Source: Punica granatum (taxonomy: Eukaryota; Streptophyta; Magnoliopsida; Myrtales; Lythraceae). Taken from it: DNA of 64,000 nt. A program made the translations under genes and the position numbers. Under the pieces are notes generated by a model, which saw only the letters and a list, made by a program, of their open reading frames with translations, did not search any database and was not told where the DNA came from. Position 1 is the stretch's first letter; the number at the start of each line of letters is the position of its first letter. Shown one piece after another: positions 50,321 to 62,297 of the stretch. The stretch lies in contig NC_045128.1 of NCBI RefSeq assembly GCF_007655135.1, positions 40,747,885-40,811,884 on the forward strand. Reading direction: 5' to 3'.

Positions 50321-51630
50321 CTCTTTTCTTTTGCTGGTCGGGATTGGAAGTCTGCTACCTGTTACCCGTCCCTTTTAGAGAGAAAGGAATTGCCTGCTCT
50401 AGTAGTCTATTTTGTTGTGTTCCTGAATTTCTCCAAATTTTGATGATTGACAGTTGAATGACTCTTTTTTTTCAATGCTTTGGCTGCATTCTTAATTCGA
50501 GTTGTGAATGCTTAAAAATTGAAGTTCAGCTATTTGCGGTATTGCTTTTTCTCTGAGTTAATATTTGGACCGATTGCTGTCTCCGAGATGATGGTCTCAC
50601 TGTCCCTGCTTATTGGTACCTTGCTCGGGTTGTTAATGTAGCGGGTTTTAGATCAGGAGAACCTCAATACTATTAAAAGACAGCCTTCTTGGATAAATTA
50701 AGGACATGGTAGTGGTTTCAGATTTCTCACGAAGACAAATCACTCCAGGCAGGTGTCTGAGCAGCCCTCTTCGTCCTAACCATAGCTGCGGAAAGAAGAT
50801 TGACCTAGATTTGTTTATGAAGCGGGGCCTTGTTATTAGGAGGAGCCATTTTGGATCCACACGCCATTCCATGGAAGATTAGGAGTATAGTTAAGGATAT
50901 AATTTCTACGCTCAATTTTCTTTTGGAATGATTATGCTTATGGATTTCTAGGTCAAACAATACCTTCGCTCATGACTTGGGTCAATTTGGCTCAATGTCA
51001 AATTTTTTTTCTTTTATGTATTTATGAGAGATATTCGGACTTAAAATTCAGTTGCAAATGTACAAGCTATTACTTATTAATGAAATATCTTATTCGGGAA
51101 AAAAAAAGGACATGGTACTGGCTACGTTAAAGCTGCAATTGCGAAGATTAGACAGCGGTTTCCTCGAAAAACCTTGGACGGATGTCCGGAGAGCTGGAGG
51201 TTGGAGGGGTTTGGTGACAGTCATGCCATCAGCTAACGCCCACTCTTCACTAATGGTGGTAGTAGGTGCAAACAAATTCATCATCCCTCTCTCTCTCTAT
51301 GGAAAAAGTAGCGATCTTTTCCTTTTCCGACTCCCAGTTATCGCCACCTACCACAGCTCACTCTGCCAAAAGGGGAGCTCCTCCAAAGCATTCATTCCCC
51401 CATATAAAAAATCTTTTCTTCCATTTTCTCTCCCAATTCAAGCAAGTTACCTTGCATATCTCACCGCTGTCAGTTCCCTTCTCTATGGTCCCTCTTCCCC
51501 AATTGTAGTTCTCGTTGGGGGTAGTCTCTGTTATTGCCGTCACTAACTTGGTTAGTTGAGTGTGCTGGGGTTGCCTTCCTGTCAGCTTTCCATATTCTCC
51601 TTGTTCAGCCTATCAAAGACCAAACTTGAA
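50321..51630. other. Intergenic region
   Basis: 3' UTR of the eL20 gene and promoter of the hydrolase gene. Open frames here (for example 51052-51546) have no recognisable domain. Confidence 0.55.
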
Positions 51631-54600
51631 ATGGCGAAGGAAGCTGTTTCGCAGGATGAAGAGGTAAGTGAAATGTGATTAGTTCTTGGATATGCAGGAG
51701 AGGAAGCTATCACTTTTCTACAGGCGTGCAAGTGCTCATAGGATCGGCGATCATGCCTTGACGAGAATTTACCTGGATTGCTATTTTTAGGTTGTTCTTG
51801 GGGAAGAGATCAACTGTGTGCGGCTGATCACCTTGAACCGGCCTCGTCAATTGAATGTGATCTCGTCAAAAGTGGTCTGTTGGATTCTTACCCTTTAGGC
51901 TTTCCTCGACAAATCCGAGTATTGAGAATCTTGATTTTTTTGAGCTGGGCTGTCGTTTGCTGTTGTTGGGACTAGGTTTCTATCCTTGCGGAATACTTGG
52001 AGAAGTGGGAGAAAGATGACAAGGCCAAACTTGTTTTGATCAAGGTTGGTCCTATTTCTCGAGAACTCGTCTAACATGGACCAATACCATTTTTCAGTTT
52101 TTTCACAAGATAATGTCGTTATTTTTTAAGAAAACAGCGGAGATCCTTTCAACTCCATTGATGCTTTACCTAATTGTCATTTCTCTGTTCCTTTGCCACA
52201 GGGAGCAGGTCGAGCTTTTTCTGCTGGCGGAGATCTGAAAATGTTCTATGATGGCAGAAAAACAAGTAAGTACACTCTTTGAGAAATCCCATATGGTCTC
52301 AGTTCGTGTGTCTTAACTGGGATGCCCGTGCCACTTTCTTGCAGAGGATTCATGCCTTGAAGTCGTCTATAGGATGTATTGGCTTTGCTATCACATCCAT
52401 ACCTATAAGAAAACCCATGTAATACTCGAAACTGCTTTTGATTTAAACCAACTCATAACAGCTGGCATCATGGATTTGTTTAAGTTAAATTTGTTGCTTA
52501 TATAGGTCTCTCTTGTCCATGGAATTTCGATGGGTGGAGGAGCATCGTTTATGGTCCCGATGAAGTTCTCAGTTGTCACGGAGAAAACCGTGTGTCTTTT
52601 ATGCTTTGCTTCATTGTTTTCATGCAGAAGGCGATGAAACAATTAGATTTCTTGGGGTTTACTTTCCATCTAATTAACGAGCCGTGTACAGGTTTTTTCC
52701 ACTCCAGAAGCAAGTATTGGCTTCCACACAGATTGTGGTTTTTCATACATGCATTCCCATCTCCCTGGACGATTGGGTAAGAATTCTTGAATCAAAGGAA
52801 TTCAATTTGAGACAATTCAAGTTCTTTGTTTTGAGAGTACTTGGAAATTTGAAATGGATGGAAGTGTTGGCTTGGCAGGATGTGACTGTTATCATTCCAT
52901 GGCATATTCATAATTTAAACGCATGAGCAGATCGATTTCAAAATCGAGATGGTGTGCGTGTTTTGTTTGGTCTAAAGTGGTATCTTACTGCTTTGCAGGG
53001 GAGTTCTTGGCATTAACGGGGGGAAGACTTAATGGTAAGGAATTGGTGGCAACTGGCCTTGCAACTCATTTTGTCCCTTCTGAGGTAAGTTTTCGACCAC
53101 ATGTATCTGACCACAACTCATTCTCCCTCCCTCGCGCTTAATGACAATTGACTCTTGACTTAATTATCTCAGTGTAATGTTTACAGAAACTTGCCATATG
53201 AATGAACGAGGTGGCAGAAAATGTCCCCTATCCTATCCTATCCTTATTGAACCATTTCCAAGAAGTTGCATGCAACTAAGATTACGTTTGGTACACTGGA
53301 ATCAAAAGGAATGGAATGGGATATTTCATCATTTCCTCTGATTAGTGTTTCTTTTATGAGTTGAAAAGTACTTTCCATTAGGATGATCTTTCTTCGCTTA
53401 CTTCATGGAATGATGTTTCCCTAAAAAAATTTAAGTAATGCTCATTCCATCATTTTAACTGGCTTTTATTTATGTATAATATATTTTCTTTGAGGTTCAT
53501 ATATATAAATAAATTTATATAGATAAAAATTGAAATCTTAGTATGTTCATTCTTTTAAAATGACATTTATCCACATTTTCAAGTTCAACTAGAAAAAGAA
53601 TTAATTTTCTCTCAATTAAATTATGTTTCACAGTATAGAACCCATTCCAGTCCTTTCCGTTCTAGTCCGGCGTACCAAATGTGACGTAATTGTTTTCATC
53701 AGAAAGAAGAGAGTCTTTAGTAATTGGTTTCTAAAGGAATATGCAAGTCTACTATGCTATCAGATGCTCACACAAATACCCTAGAAAGAGAATGTCAGTT
53801 TTCTGATTGTACTAGTTCTGTAACAACCATGTAATCTGTTGTTAAGAGTAATTTTCTTGTTTTCTGGTTAAAATAATTAGTTGTTTGTTGAGGAGTTGGT
53901 TACCAATATTCATGAATGACAGAAATTTCCCGAGCTGGAGAAGCGCCTTGTAAGCTTGAATTCTGGTGATGAGGCTGCTGTAAAGTCGGCAATTCAGGAA
54001 TTCTCTGTGGAGGTTAAGCTTGATGAAGAAAGCATTTTGAACAAGTAATGACTGTCAATAAGATAACATGCAAACATTTCGGTTAATTTTTCTATTCTGA
54101 GAGAAGTGTATCGAGAACAGTAATCTTTCATCTCCTTTCAGAAAGTTGGTGATCGATGAGTGCTTCTCCAAGGATACTGTGGAAGAAATTATAAAATCAT
54201 TCGTAAGTTCATGGGTTCATTTCAGGATGTCGTGGATTGCTGAAGAATTTGCAACTTGCTTAGTTGCTTTGTGAAAACAATTAAGTATACAGAGCTAGAA
54301 ATGAATATTTATTTTCAGGAAGCAGAGGCAAGCAAAGAAGGAAATGGATGGATTGGACCGGTTTTGAAAGGGTTGAAGAGATCATCCCCAACAGGACTGA
54401 AAGTCACACTCAGATCGGTAATTTGTCTTTGTTCTTTTTACCGGGAGAAATGAGTCTCAGTGGTGCAAACATCATCCTAGAACTGAGAGGTTCTGCAGTC
54501 TCTCTGTCAATTTGACAGCATTTGAACAAGTTGGGCTTTAACTTTTCCAATGTTTTATGTCCAGATCCGTGAAGGCCGCAATCAGACACTTGCAGAATGT

Positions 54601-55191
54601 CTGAAGAAGGAATTCAGGCTGACGATGAACATTCTGAGAACAGAAATATCTGAGGATGTCTACGAGGTGATTATTATTTGGTTTAGACTTTCTGTCAACT
54701 TTTAATGTACTGAAGGCAGTAGCTGATGTATTGATTGCTCTTGTTCAATAAACAGGGCATCCGAGCACTAACCATTGACAAGGACAATGCCCCCAAGGTA
54801 ACCTCTTGTGGCGGATCATAACTCGAGGCGGAACAGAATCTTGTGAAGGATACTTTAGTTTCAATACTCAGTCTTGTTTTCCCCGGGTTGTCAATGCAGT
54901 GGGAACCATCAACTCTCAACAAAGTGGAGGACGAGAAGTTGGATTTGGTGTTTAAGCCATTCCCGGAGAATCTCGAGCTCCAAATTCCAGGAAAGGAAGA
55001 GTGCAGGTATATGTCTACTCTACACCCGTAGCTCCTGATCTTGGACTTAGGAATTGATCTCTTCATAATCAGCCACATAATTGCTGATGATTTCTTCACG
55101 TCCCTGATTGTCCGACAGGTGGTCAGGAAAGTACGAGAACACACCTTATCCATCCTTAAATCTCCATGAATGGAGCAAACTGAAGCTTTGA
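51631..55191 (+). CDS. 3-hydroxyisobutyryl-CoA hydrolase-like crotonase, 394 aa
   Basis: Fifteen exons: 51631-51663, 51791-51874, 51976-52044, 52202-52265, 52345-52418, 52506-52589, 52692-52776, 52999-53084, 53923-54044, 54142-54202, 54319-54417, 54565-54666, 54756-54797, 54900-55006, 55119-55191. All are GT-AG with matching phases. The crotonase fold is visible: LITLNRPRQLNVIS, GAGRAFSAGGDLKMFY (oxyanion hole), HGISMGGGASFMVP, and PEASIGFHTDCGFSYM with the Glu and Asp used by HIBCH enzymes. The HIBCH-specific C-terminal half follows (WIGPVLKGLKRSSPTGLKVT, RTEISEDVYEGIRALTIDKD). Family role: hydrolysis of 3-hydroxyisobutyryl-CoA in valine breakdown (CHY1 is peroxisomal). The protein ends SKLKL: SKL is present but not terminal, so peroxisomal targeting is uncertain. 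It resembles Arabidopsis At1g06550 from memory. Confidence 0.92.
53283..53690. mobile_element. ~400-bp MITE in intron 8 of the hydrolase gene
   Basis: TTTGGTACACTGGAATCAAA then AGGAATGGAATGGG at the left is mirrored by CCCATTCCAGTCC then TTCTAGTCCGGCGTACCAAA at the right, about 45 bp of imperfect inverted repeat. The interior is AT-rich. Noncoding; the exact ends and target duplication are uncertain. Confidence 0.7.
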
Positions 55192-56823
55192 ACAAGTACT
55201 CTTCCAAAGACACGAGCAAAGTATTCTTGTTATGGGTTGTAGTCTCCGAGTTTCGCCTCTGTAATGAGAAGATATACTGTATTTGTGTCAAACAGATATA
55301 TAAAAATAAAGTTGCCTTTTCTTCATCATCAGTATCACATCGCCGAGAAGGCGATGCAGTATAAACGGCAAAGAGACATTCACCAAAATAACTGCAGATG
55401 GAACGGCTCCGAGCACAACACAGAGATTAGAACAGGAAGGCAGCGGCACAGCTCCAGATTTGGCGGGATACTGTCGCAACAGCACGATTAGCATAAAAAC
55501 TATCCTTCGTAACACAGTTTCGACAGACGAGGACTTGACGAAACGCGCATAATACACGGCTTGGAACTCTATAGTTGCTCAGATGATTCTTATTGAAGGC
55601 CCGTGTCCGTCTTGTTAGGAATGTTATTATATCACGATTGATTTAGGGATCAATAACAGGCAGACCGGCAGAGTGAGAAGTGAGTAATGGCAGACAAAGG
55701 AAGGGCCAAAATGAATAGAACAAAGAAGTTGGGGGTACGAGAAATAACGCGGGACAACTCATCCCAACCGTATTTGACTTCCTTACTCCTTAGTCCTCCT
55801 CGTCCTGTCCACACGGGCACTGGCAGAGTGCAGCTCAACGCTTAAACCCACCCCACGAAGGATAACCGGCTGTGAACGGACAAGAATGCCCTCCTGCCTT
55901 TGATAGATGGGATGACTTACAACATTTTATATTTACCTTGGAGGAAGAGTTATTTTCCTTAAAAAAATTCAAACTTCGCGTCCTTTTGATTATTCGTTAC
56001 GATACAATTCTCGTAATTTTGGTACAGTCCTTGTCCGCTTTGAGACTTTTGAATCTTAAAATTTATCACCACCGGTACCTTTACGACTGTAGATCTGAAT
56101 ATTGAGCGAAAAGAAAGATAAAACACGTGATTCATTTCCTTGTTATTATTTCATCACTAAAAGGGGGAAAAAAGAATGTGAATGAGAGTACAAGGCTTTA
56201 TTTGAAAATAGAGTAATTTTTTTTACTGTACTCCACTTACTTTCAATTCAACAATAGAATTATTATTATTTTTATTTTTCTTTAATTTTTTATATACAAT
56301 TCAATTCAATTTTTAATATTAATTCTCTCAATTATTCATTACATTTTTTCACAATTCAACAATATAATCATTAATTTCTCTCAATTATTCATTATTTTTT
56401 TCCATAATTTAATATTATAATCATTACAACCTTAAATAAATATAATAATTATTTATAATTAAAATGGAGTAGAGTTGACCTTCCTAACAACCAAATATCA
56501 TAGTTGAAGAAGCAAGGGAGAATTTAGTCATTTCAAGCTTTGAGGCCGACAGCATGAAAGAAATATGACCGTTGGAGGGGAACAGAGAGAAGCTGTTTAG
56601 CGAAGCTTTTACTAAATCCTCTCATTACAAATGATTAAATCGCCATCTCCATATTGCATGAGAATCAGATTCTTTGAAAACGGCTTCCTCCTGAGGCAAG
56701 TTGTTTCGAGCACTTCTCTCTCTCTTTCTTTCTGAGCCCAAGTCCTCTCTAACATGCAAAGAACCCGAACGACAAAGAGGAAAAGGAGGGGGAGAAGAAC
56801 AGAGCTCTGATTCGAGGTCAACA
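55192..56823. other. Intergenic region
   Basis: 3' UTR of the hydrolase gene, very AT-rich middle (56200-56470), then promoter and CT/GA-rich leader of the lipase-like gene. No other gene seen. Confidence 0.6.
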
Positions 56824-58503
56824 ATGGCGAAGAGAACTGCAGAGGATATCACCAAGGAGGCGGCTGTGGAGGAAGAGGCTCACCCTTATGCTTTTCACGT
56901 GTCCGGACCCCGCAATGTTCCTTCCCCCAACTGGCGAGACCTCATCAGTTCTAGCTGGTCAGTGCCTATTCATCAATCCTCAGCTTTTTGGTACAAAAAG
57001 ATCGATGCTTTTCGGCAATTTGATTGACCCAGGAGCTGCAAAGCTCACTGTCAGTACTTGGATTTCTTTGGATTTGAAAGGGTTTCATGGGTTTCTGCTA
57101 AGTATTTGATTTCTACAGTGGATGACCCTTAAAAATTAAATCTTGGGTTCGATTTCTGGAATTTGGCCCATTCTGTGATATGAACTCTCGTGAAGAGTTG
57201 ATTGATCCACAGAATTAGGATATCCATCCGGTTTTCGAACAATGCCGCATTTGCTTTCCTGATTGGCATCAAATATTTGGCTTTTGACAAATTATTAAGA
57301 TTTATTTCATTGCCAAGTCTTTGGAGATCTATTCAAGCTTTTGGCCAAGTTTCAATTTTTTACACAAATATATATATGTAGCTCACTGCAAAACCCAGAA
57401 AATTCGGAAAAGAGATCCAACATTTGATCTGTTATTTGGATCTATGACCATCTCTGTACAGGAAGGATGAGAACTACAGGAGGACTGTAATCGCCTGCTT
57501 CATACAAGGGGTTTACCTGCTTGAGCTCGATAGGCAAGAGAGCCGGTCCGAGGAGAATGCGCTTGCCCCAAAATGGTGGCTGCCCTTCAAGTACAAGCTC
57601 TCCCAGACCCTGATCGATGAACGGGATGGGTCGATATTCGGTGCGATCCTTGAGTGGGACCGTTCTGCTGCTATGGCGGATTTCATACTCATGCGGCCCT
57701 GCGGGGCTCCGAAAGCTGTCCTGGCCCTGAGAGGGACCTTGCTCAAGAGCCCCACGATCCGCCGGGATATTGAGGACGACCTCCGGTTTTTGACCTGGGA
57801 GAGCCTAAAGGGTTCTGTCAGGTTCAATCTTGCGCTCGAGGCATTGAAATTGGTTGCTGCTAGGTATGGGAGCAGCAACGTGTGCATAGCGGGGCATTCG
57901 TTGGGAGCAGGTTTCGCTCTTCAGGTGGGCAAAGCACTGGCTAAAGAAGGAATGTACGTGGACGCGCATTTGTTTAACCCGCCTTCAGTTTCCCTCGCAA
58001 TGAGCCTCAGGAACATTGGGGAAAAGGCCGGGTTTGTCTGGAAGAGGGTCAAGTCGATGTTTCCTTCTGCCGCTCAAGATCAGAGTGGCCGCAATGCTGA
58101 AGCTGACACGACGATGGGCTCGGTTCTAGGACTAAAGAACTGGATGCCTAATCTGTACAGGAATAAGACATCAAACATTGGACTCCAGAAATGGGTTCCG
58201 CACCTCTACGTGAACAACAGCGACTACATCTGCTGCTACTACACTGATCCTGCAGGGACGGAACCGAATGTCACCGAGAAGGAGAACGTCATTCCCACAA
58301 ATGAGCAAGTGGCTGCGAAGATGTTTGTGATGTCAAAGGGGAAGCAGAGGTTTCTCGAGGCTCATGGGCTGGAGCAGTGGTGGTCCGACGATTTGGAGCT
58401 TCAACTGGCTCTAAACAGCAGCAAGCTTATCAGCAAGCAGCTCAAGTCCCTGTACAGCCTCCCTGGTTCTAGTCCAACCACAACACCGCAGGGGAAGCCC
58501 TGA
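56824..58503 (+). CDS. Class-3-lipase-like alpha/beta hydrolase (At4g10955 type), 391 aa
   Basis: Two exons: 56824-56957 and 57462-58503, joined in phase at the Trp of SSSWKDENYRRTV. The lipase core shows VLALRGTLLKSPTIRRDIEDDL, then the nucleophile elbow AGHSLGAGF with Ser191. The downstream part includes HLFNPPSVSLAMSLRN, HLYVNNSDYICCYY and an extended C-terminus. Public annotation often calls this family 'GDSL esterase/lipase At4g10955-like', but the GxSxG elbow places it with lipase class 3. There is no signal peptide, so it is probably cytosolic. Acyl-ester hydrolysis is family inference; the substrate is unknown. An in-frame upstream ATG at 56701 is less likely. Confidence 0.9.
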
Positions 58504-58838
58504 TATCGGGCTCGGTCTGGGTGTAGAAATAACTCGTTTGCAAATCACGATCATGAGCTTTCCTTGAATGCACCTTGATGGCAATCTACGAAATTGTCAT
58601 GTTGGCCTTTTCCATCTAATCTTAATTATTCCTTAACTAGTTCAACTTTCATCTTCATACATCATCATACAAGCTGATGCTTTGAGTCAAAATAAGATGT
58701 TCGTATTACTGAAATTCAGAATTGTGAAGCAAGTAAAAAGGAAAAGGTACATAGTTGTTTGAGTCAAACTTTTGGTCAGCACGGCTTTCATCCAATGGAT
58801 GGTTGAAACGTGGAATGTAGGAATGGGCAAAAAATGAA
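58504..58838. other. 3' flank of the lipase-like gene
   Basis: 3' UTR and AT-rich spacer up to the tRNA pseudogene. Nothing else seen. Confidence 0.55.
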
Positions 58839-58900
58839 CGACTCCAACCCGGAATCTCTGGTTCCGTAGACCAGCGCCTTATCCATTGGGCGACGGAGTC
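58839..58900 (-). pseudogene. tRNA-Arg(ACG) pseudogene with T-arm deletion
   Basis: Read on the minus strand it begins GACTCCGTCGCCCAATGGAT and has the anticodon stem-loop CTGGT-CTACGGA-ACCAG with anticodon ACG. It then reads AGATTCCGGGTT directly joined to GGAGTCG, the 3' acceptor strand and discriminator G. At 62 nt it is 11 nt short: the second half of the T loop and the 3' strand of the T stem are missing. The acceptor stem and anticodon arm are otherwise intact. B-box function would be lost, so transcription by Pol III is unlikely. Confidence 0.85.
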
Positions 58901-59212
58901 TGCTGTTGTTGGCAAGGCTTCCCTTACAAAAATGAATTGGTTAGTGTTGTTTAAGGGGACTGAAACAATTCCGCTGCATGTATATCTTCACAAAATTACA
59001 GACTTATCGCGCTTGAAAAGGAATATGTCAAATATATCTATCTGTACACAGCATACACATTGCATAATCTGCATGCAATTGCATTTGTAACTACTCGAGC
59101 TTATTTACGCACGAGTAGAGTATCAATACGATGACCGATCTGCGAAAATCTATAGAAGGGGACGAGTTTTATGCGACTAGCCAATCCATGTTCACCTTTC
59201 ATGATATTGGCC

Positions 59213-59686
59213 CTACAGCTTGGAGTCATACACGCTCAGCCCATATCCCAACTGATCGTAACCATGGCAGAATTGATCGTGCTCCGTGTCTAATAGCCAC
59301 GACTCTAGAAGCCGGTAAGCAAAGTCCGCCCCTTGTTCCGGATTGTCCGCCGAACGATCTGGAACTTGATCATTCAATGGAATTTGGTAGGCTTCTTCCT
59401 GATTAGGTTGTTCCCACGTGCACCCTTCGGACGAATCAGCCAGTCCCGCCTCGATCATCCTTCTCTCATCAGATTCTCTAGTACTGAATTCCACCGTAAG
59501 AAGTTCCTCTCGCGGTTCGGTCTGGCTCCCATTGCCGGTGAGCTCCTGAACGAGCTGCTTGAAGCTTGAGCTCTCGGTGATGTAGACCTTAGGCCTCAGG
59601 GCACTAATCAAGCGGCTGAAGCTCTTCTTGTTCTCATGCTTGGAGATCTTTAGGGATGACTGGTGATAGCTCAGTTTCTTTCCCAT
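59213..59686 (-). CDS. VQ-motif protein, 157 aa
   Basis: Intronless minus-strand gene starting MGKKLSYHQSSLK. The VQ motif is FKQLVQELTG at residues 42-51, preceded by RPKVYITESS, the classic arrangement. The rest is acidic and disordered (residues 60-157) with no other domain. VQ proteins are plant nuclear cofactors that bind WRKY transcription factors in defence and growth control. Most plant VQ genes lack introns, as here. The WRKY partner cannot be inferred. Confidence 0.92.
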   Translation of the reverse strand: MGKKLSYHQSSLKISKHENKKSFSRLISALRPKVYITESSSFKQLVQELTGNGSQTEPREELLTVEFSTRESDERRMIEAGLADSSEGCTWEQPNQEEAYQIPLNDQVPDRSADNPEQGADFAYRLLESWLLDTEHDQFCHGYDQLGYGLSVYDSKL

Positions 59687-60767
59687 TGATTTTTTTTCTC
59701 TCTTCCCAAATCCAGAACTGGGGTTTTCTTAATTACCCTTTTTGAACACTTCCTCTTGATGCTTTTCCTCGGAAGGAGTCGAAAAGAGGGGATTTATATG
59801 TGCATGTGCTTTAAGGTTGCTGGGGAAACACAACAAGTCTTAGAATATACAGATTCTGTTAATGACAACTTACTCAATTATTAGTCCACAACGTTTCTTA
59901 TTAGGAGTCCATGCCCATACTCAAACTTAATATCTCGGAAGATTTTACGGTTTGTGAGCTGGACGATTCATGAAGCCTCAATGTTCATAAGATCAACGTG
60001 GGGTGTATCTTGGAATATCAATATGATGATCGATCTGTGAAAAATCATTATTATAACCTTCGTAAAATCCTTATCATAACAGCAAAAGAATTGATAAGAG
60101 TTCCCCCCCCCCCCCCCCCCCCCTAAACAACTGAGTCATTCTATAGCAAAGGATTATCTTGAACGCACGAATCATCATGCGTGTCAAAGGTACACGTTTA
60201 CTTCCTTTTTGTGTCTCTATTCTGAGTCCTAATCATCGGTGGTTAAATATTCCCATGTCTGTCTTTTGCATGGATAGGATAGAGACGTGGACTTCACGGT
60301 CAATTCAAAATCAGTTCTGGTCTTGAGGACAGGATGAACATAAAGAACATTTGACCCAATTAAATTAATTAATTCGATTTAGTGTCTTCCAACGATTCCA
60401 ACAGATCGTCTTCTTTGTGTTTTCGTGCTATCTTCAGTCACATCCATGTCCTCATCTTCAGCAGTTGAGGAAACAAAGATTCTGTCTATTATTGTTTCGG
60501 AAACAATTGGCGCAATAGCTAGAATGGACCAAGCAGAAGAAGATGCTAACACGATGAACGGAACTGTACATGGTGCCCCATTTTATACGCCTCCGGTAGA
60601 GTCAATTTTTTGCAATCTTCCATAAGGTGGCATGGCATGGGAACCCCTTGGTGAGGGCCAAATCACAATCCATGAGACCGTTGAAAAACCCAAGCCCGTT
60701 TCATTTGGGCAGCTAATAGTGTGGTGAGGCCCTTGGCAGCATGAAGCATTCCGGACCACTCTAGGCT
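59687..60767. other. Intergenic region with a poly-C tract
   Basis: Promoter of the VQ gene at the left, then AT-rich DNA. A run of 21 C at 60103-60123 is the only notable tract. Confidence 0.6.
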
Positions 60768-60941
60768 GGGGACACTGCAGGCACGCCGGCAGCGAGGGGT
60801 CCATGTTCGGGGAGGCTGCTGGAGCACAAATATTCAGCGAGAGCGGGGGGGCTCAAGTACTCGGCCAACCCGAGCAAGATCCTGGCGCAGAGCATTCCGC
60901 CCATCTTGGGCCACACTGGAATGAGAGAGGCTGTAATTTAG
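60768..60941 (+). pseudogene. Relic of a light-harvesting chlorophyll a/b protein (LHCB) gene
   Basis: Short collinear pieces of an LHCII protein are visible in changing frames. GDTAG (near 60770) matches the WDTAG region. FGEA-AGAQIFSE (60810-60842) matches the FGEAVWFKAGAQIFSEGG segment with four residues missing. After a run of seven G (60845-60851) that shifts the frame, GGLKYSANPSKILAQSI matches GGLDYLGNPSxxHAQSI. A TAG follows at 60939. Internal deletions and the frame change show a dead fragment. No other LHCB exon was found nearby. Confidence 0.65.
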
Positions 60942-62297
60942 CAGACAGGCCATGACCATGAGCCTGTTCCCTGAGCAGGCCCAAAAGGATATTCGTCCCC
61001 TCCTTCCTCTCTCCAAACTTAAAGCCCTTTGTCTTCACTTTCTGCAACACTCGACAGCATGGTCAAACAAAACAGTGTTTCAAGAACAACTACTCACTTT
61101 ACTGAACCATTCAGCAAAAAAAAAAAAAAAAAACAAGAAGAACTTTACCGTACCACAAACGTCTTCTTTGACACGACAAATTTTTGGTTTGACAGTGAAC
61201 TGATCCAATTCCAATGGAAGTTCACTGTTTAGCTTAATTAACTTCTTGTGTTTAGTTAAGTTTAAGTTGACCCTATCACTATGATCTGCCGTCCCTTGTG
61301 GGCTACTCATATTTCCTGTATTTTTCATCTCCAAGCCATTAAAAATGGAAGGAAGAGAAAGACAATATTAAAATAAAAAATGGACAGCTCGTCTTTCCTC
61401 ATCCTGTAGCTTAGCTTCCCATTTACTTGTCTCTCTCTCTCTCTCTCTCTCTCTCTCCCCCCTCTTCCTTTCTCTGTTTGTGTGTGTGTGTGTGATTTCC
61501 TCCATTGCAAACCAAGCTAAGCTTCACTTTCCAGCTTTTCACAAGGCCCCCCTCTCAGGAATCAGTAGCCCACATTGCCCACCCCCCCATCGTCTCTTTC
61601 CCTGTACAGCTCCATTTCAACACTGCACTAACGAGAAGTCCTCTTCCTCTTCTTTATCACTCCACTACTTCTAGGGTCGGAGCCAGTTCTTGATTTTGAG
61701 GCATTTCCGGGTCCACATTTCCCTATCTATGCTTATTGAGTCTCTGTTGGCTCATCAAAAGGAAGCCCTTTCTCTGCTCCTGTGGGTTCTCGAGGAAGAA
61801 GTTCAAGGGGGGTAAGGCTAGGCTAGGCTTTGCGCTCGGCTCACACTCCTCTTTAGCTTTTTCTTTCTGACCCTCCCCCCTTTTGGAGGCTTCACATTAT
61901 TCTCTGTTTCCATGTCTTGCTTGGATCCTAAGTGATGCTTCCTTAATTTCTATCACTTTATGAACTTACAGGCTGATTTCACTGTAGATTTAGAACTTGC
62001 TTCTGCTATGTTGCGCAGATGAAGCCTCGCCTTTAGACCCTTTGAGCTTCCTTGCTTTTTTCTTCTTTTCTTTTGCAATGTCTGTCCTTTGTGTAGATTT
62101 CAGCACGGATTTATATTCTAGAATGTGGATAGGTTGTTCTTTCAGGTTTATGTCCCATGTGATTTGAGTTGAAGAGATGAAATTCTCATCAGTACCCTTT
62201 TGGTCTGATGTTGGAGTTTACTCAAGACCTTGACATCTGTTGTTCTGTCCAGTCTAATGTGGGTACTAGGAACTAACGAGTTTATGTTGTAGCAGAA
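60942..62297. other. Intergenic region and 5' leader of the receptor-like kinase
   Basis: Includes a poly-A run near 61118-61133, a CT microsatellite at about 61431-61457 with a TG tract just after, and pyrimidine-rich leader sequence. GTAAGG near 61811 and TTGTAG just before 62293 could bound a 5' UTR intron; this is inference. Confidence 0.5.

Noticed and set aside
51052..51546. 164-codon frame upstream of the hydrolase gene
   Set aside because: No domain and no promoter context; likely random open sequence.
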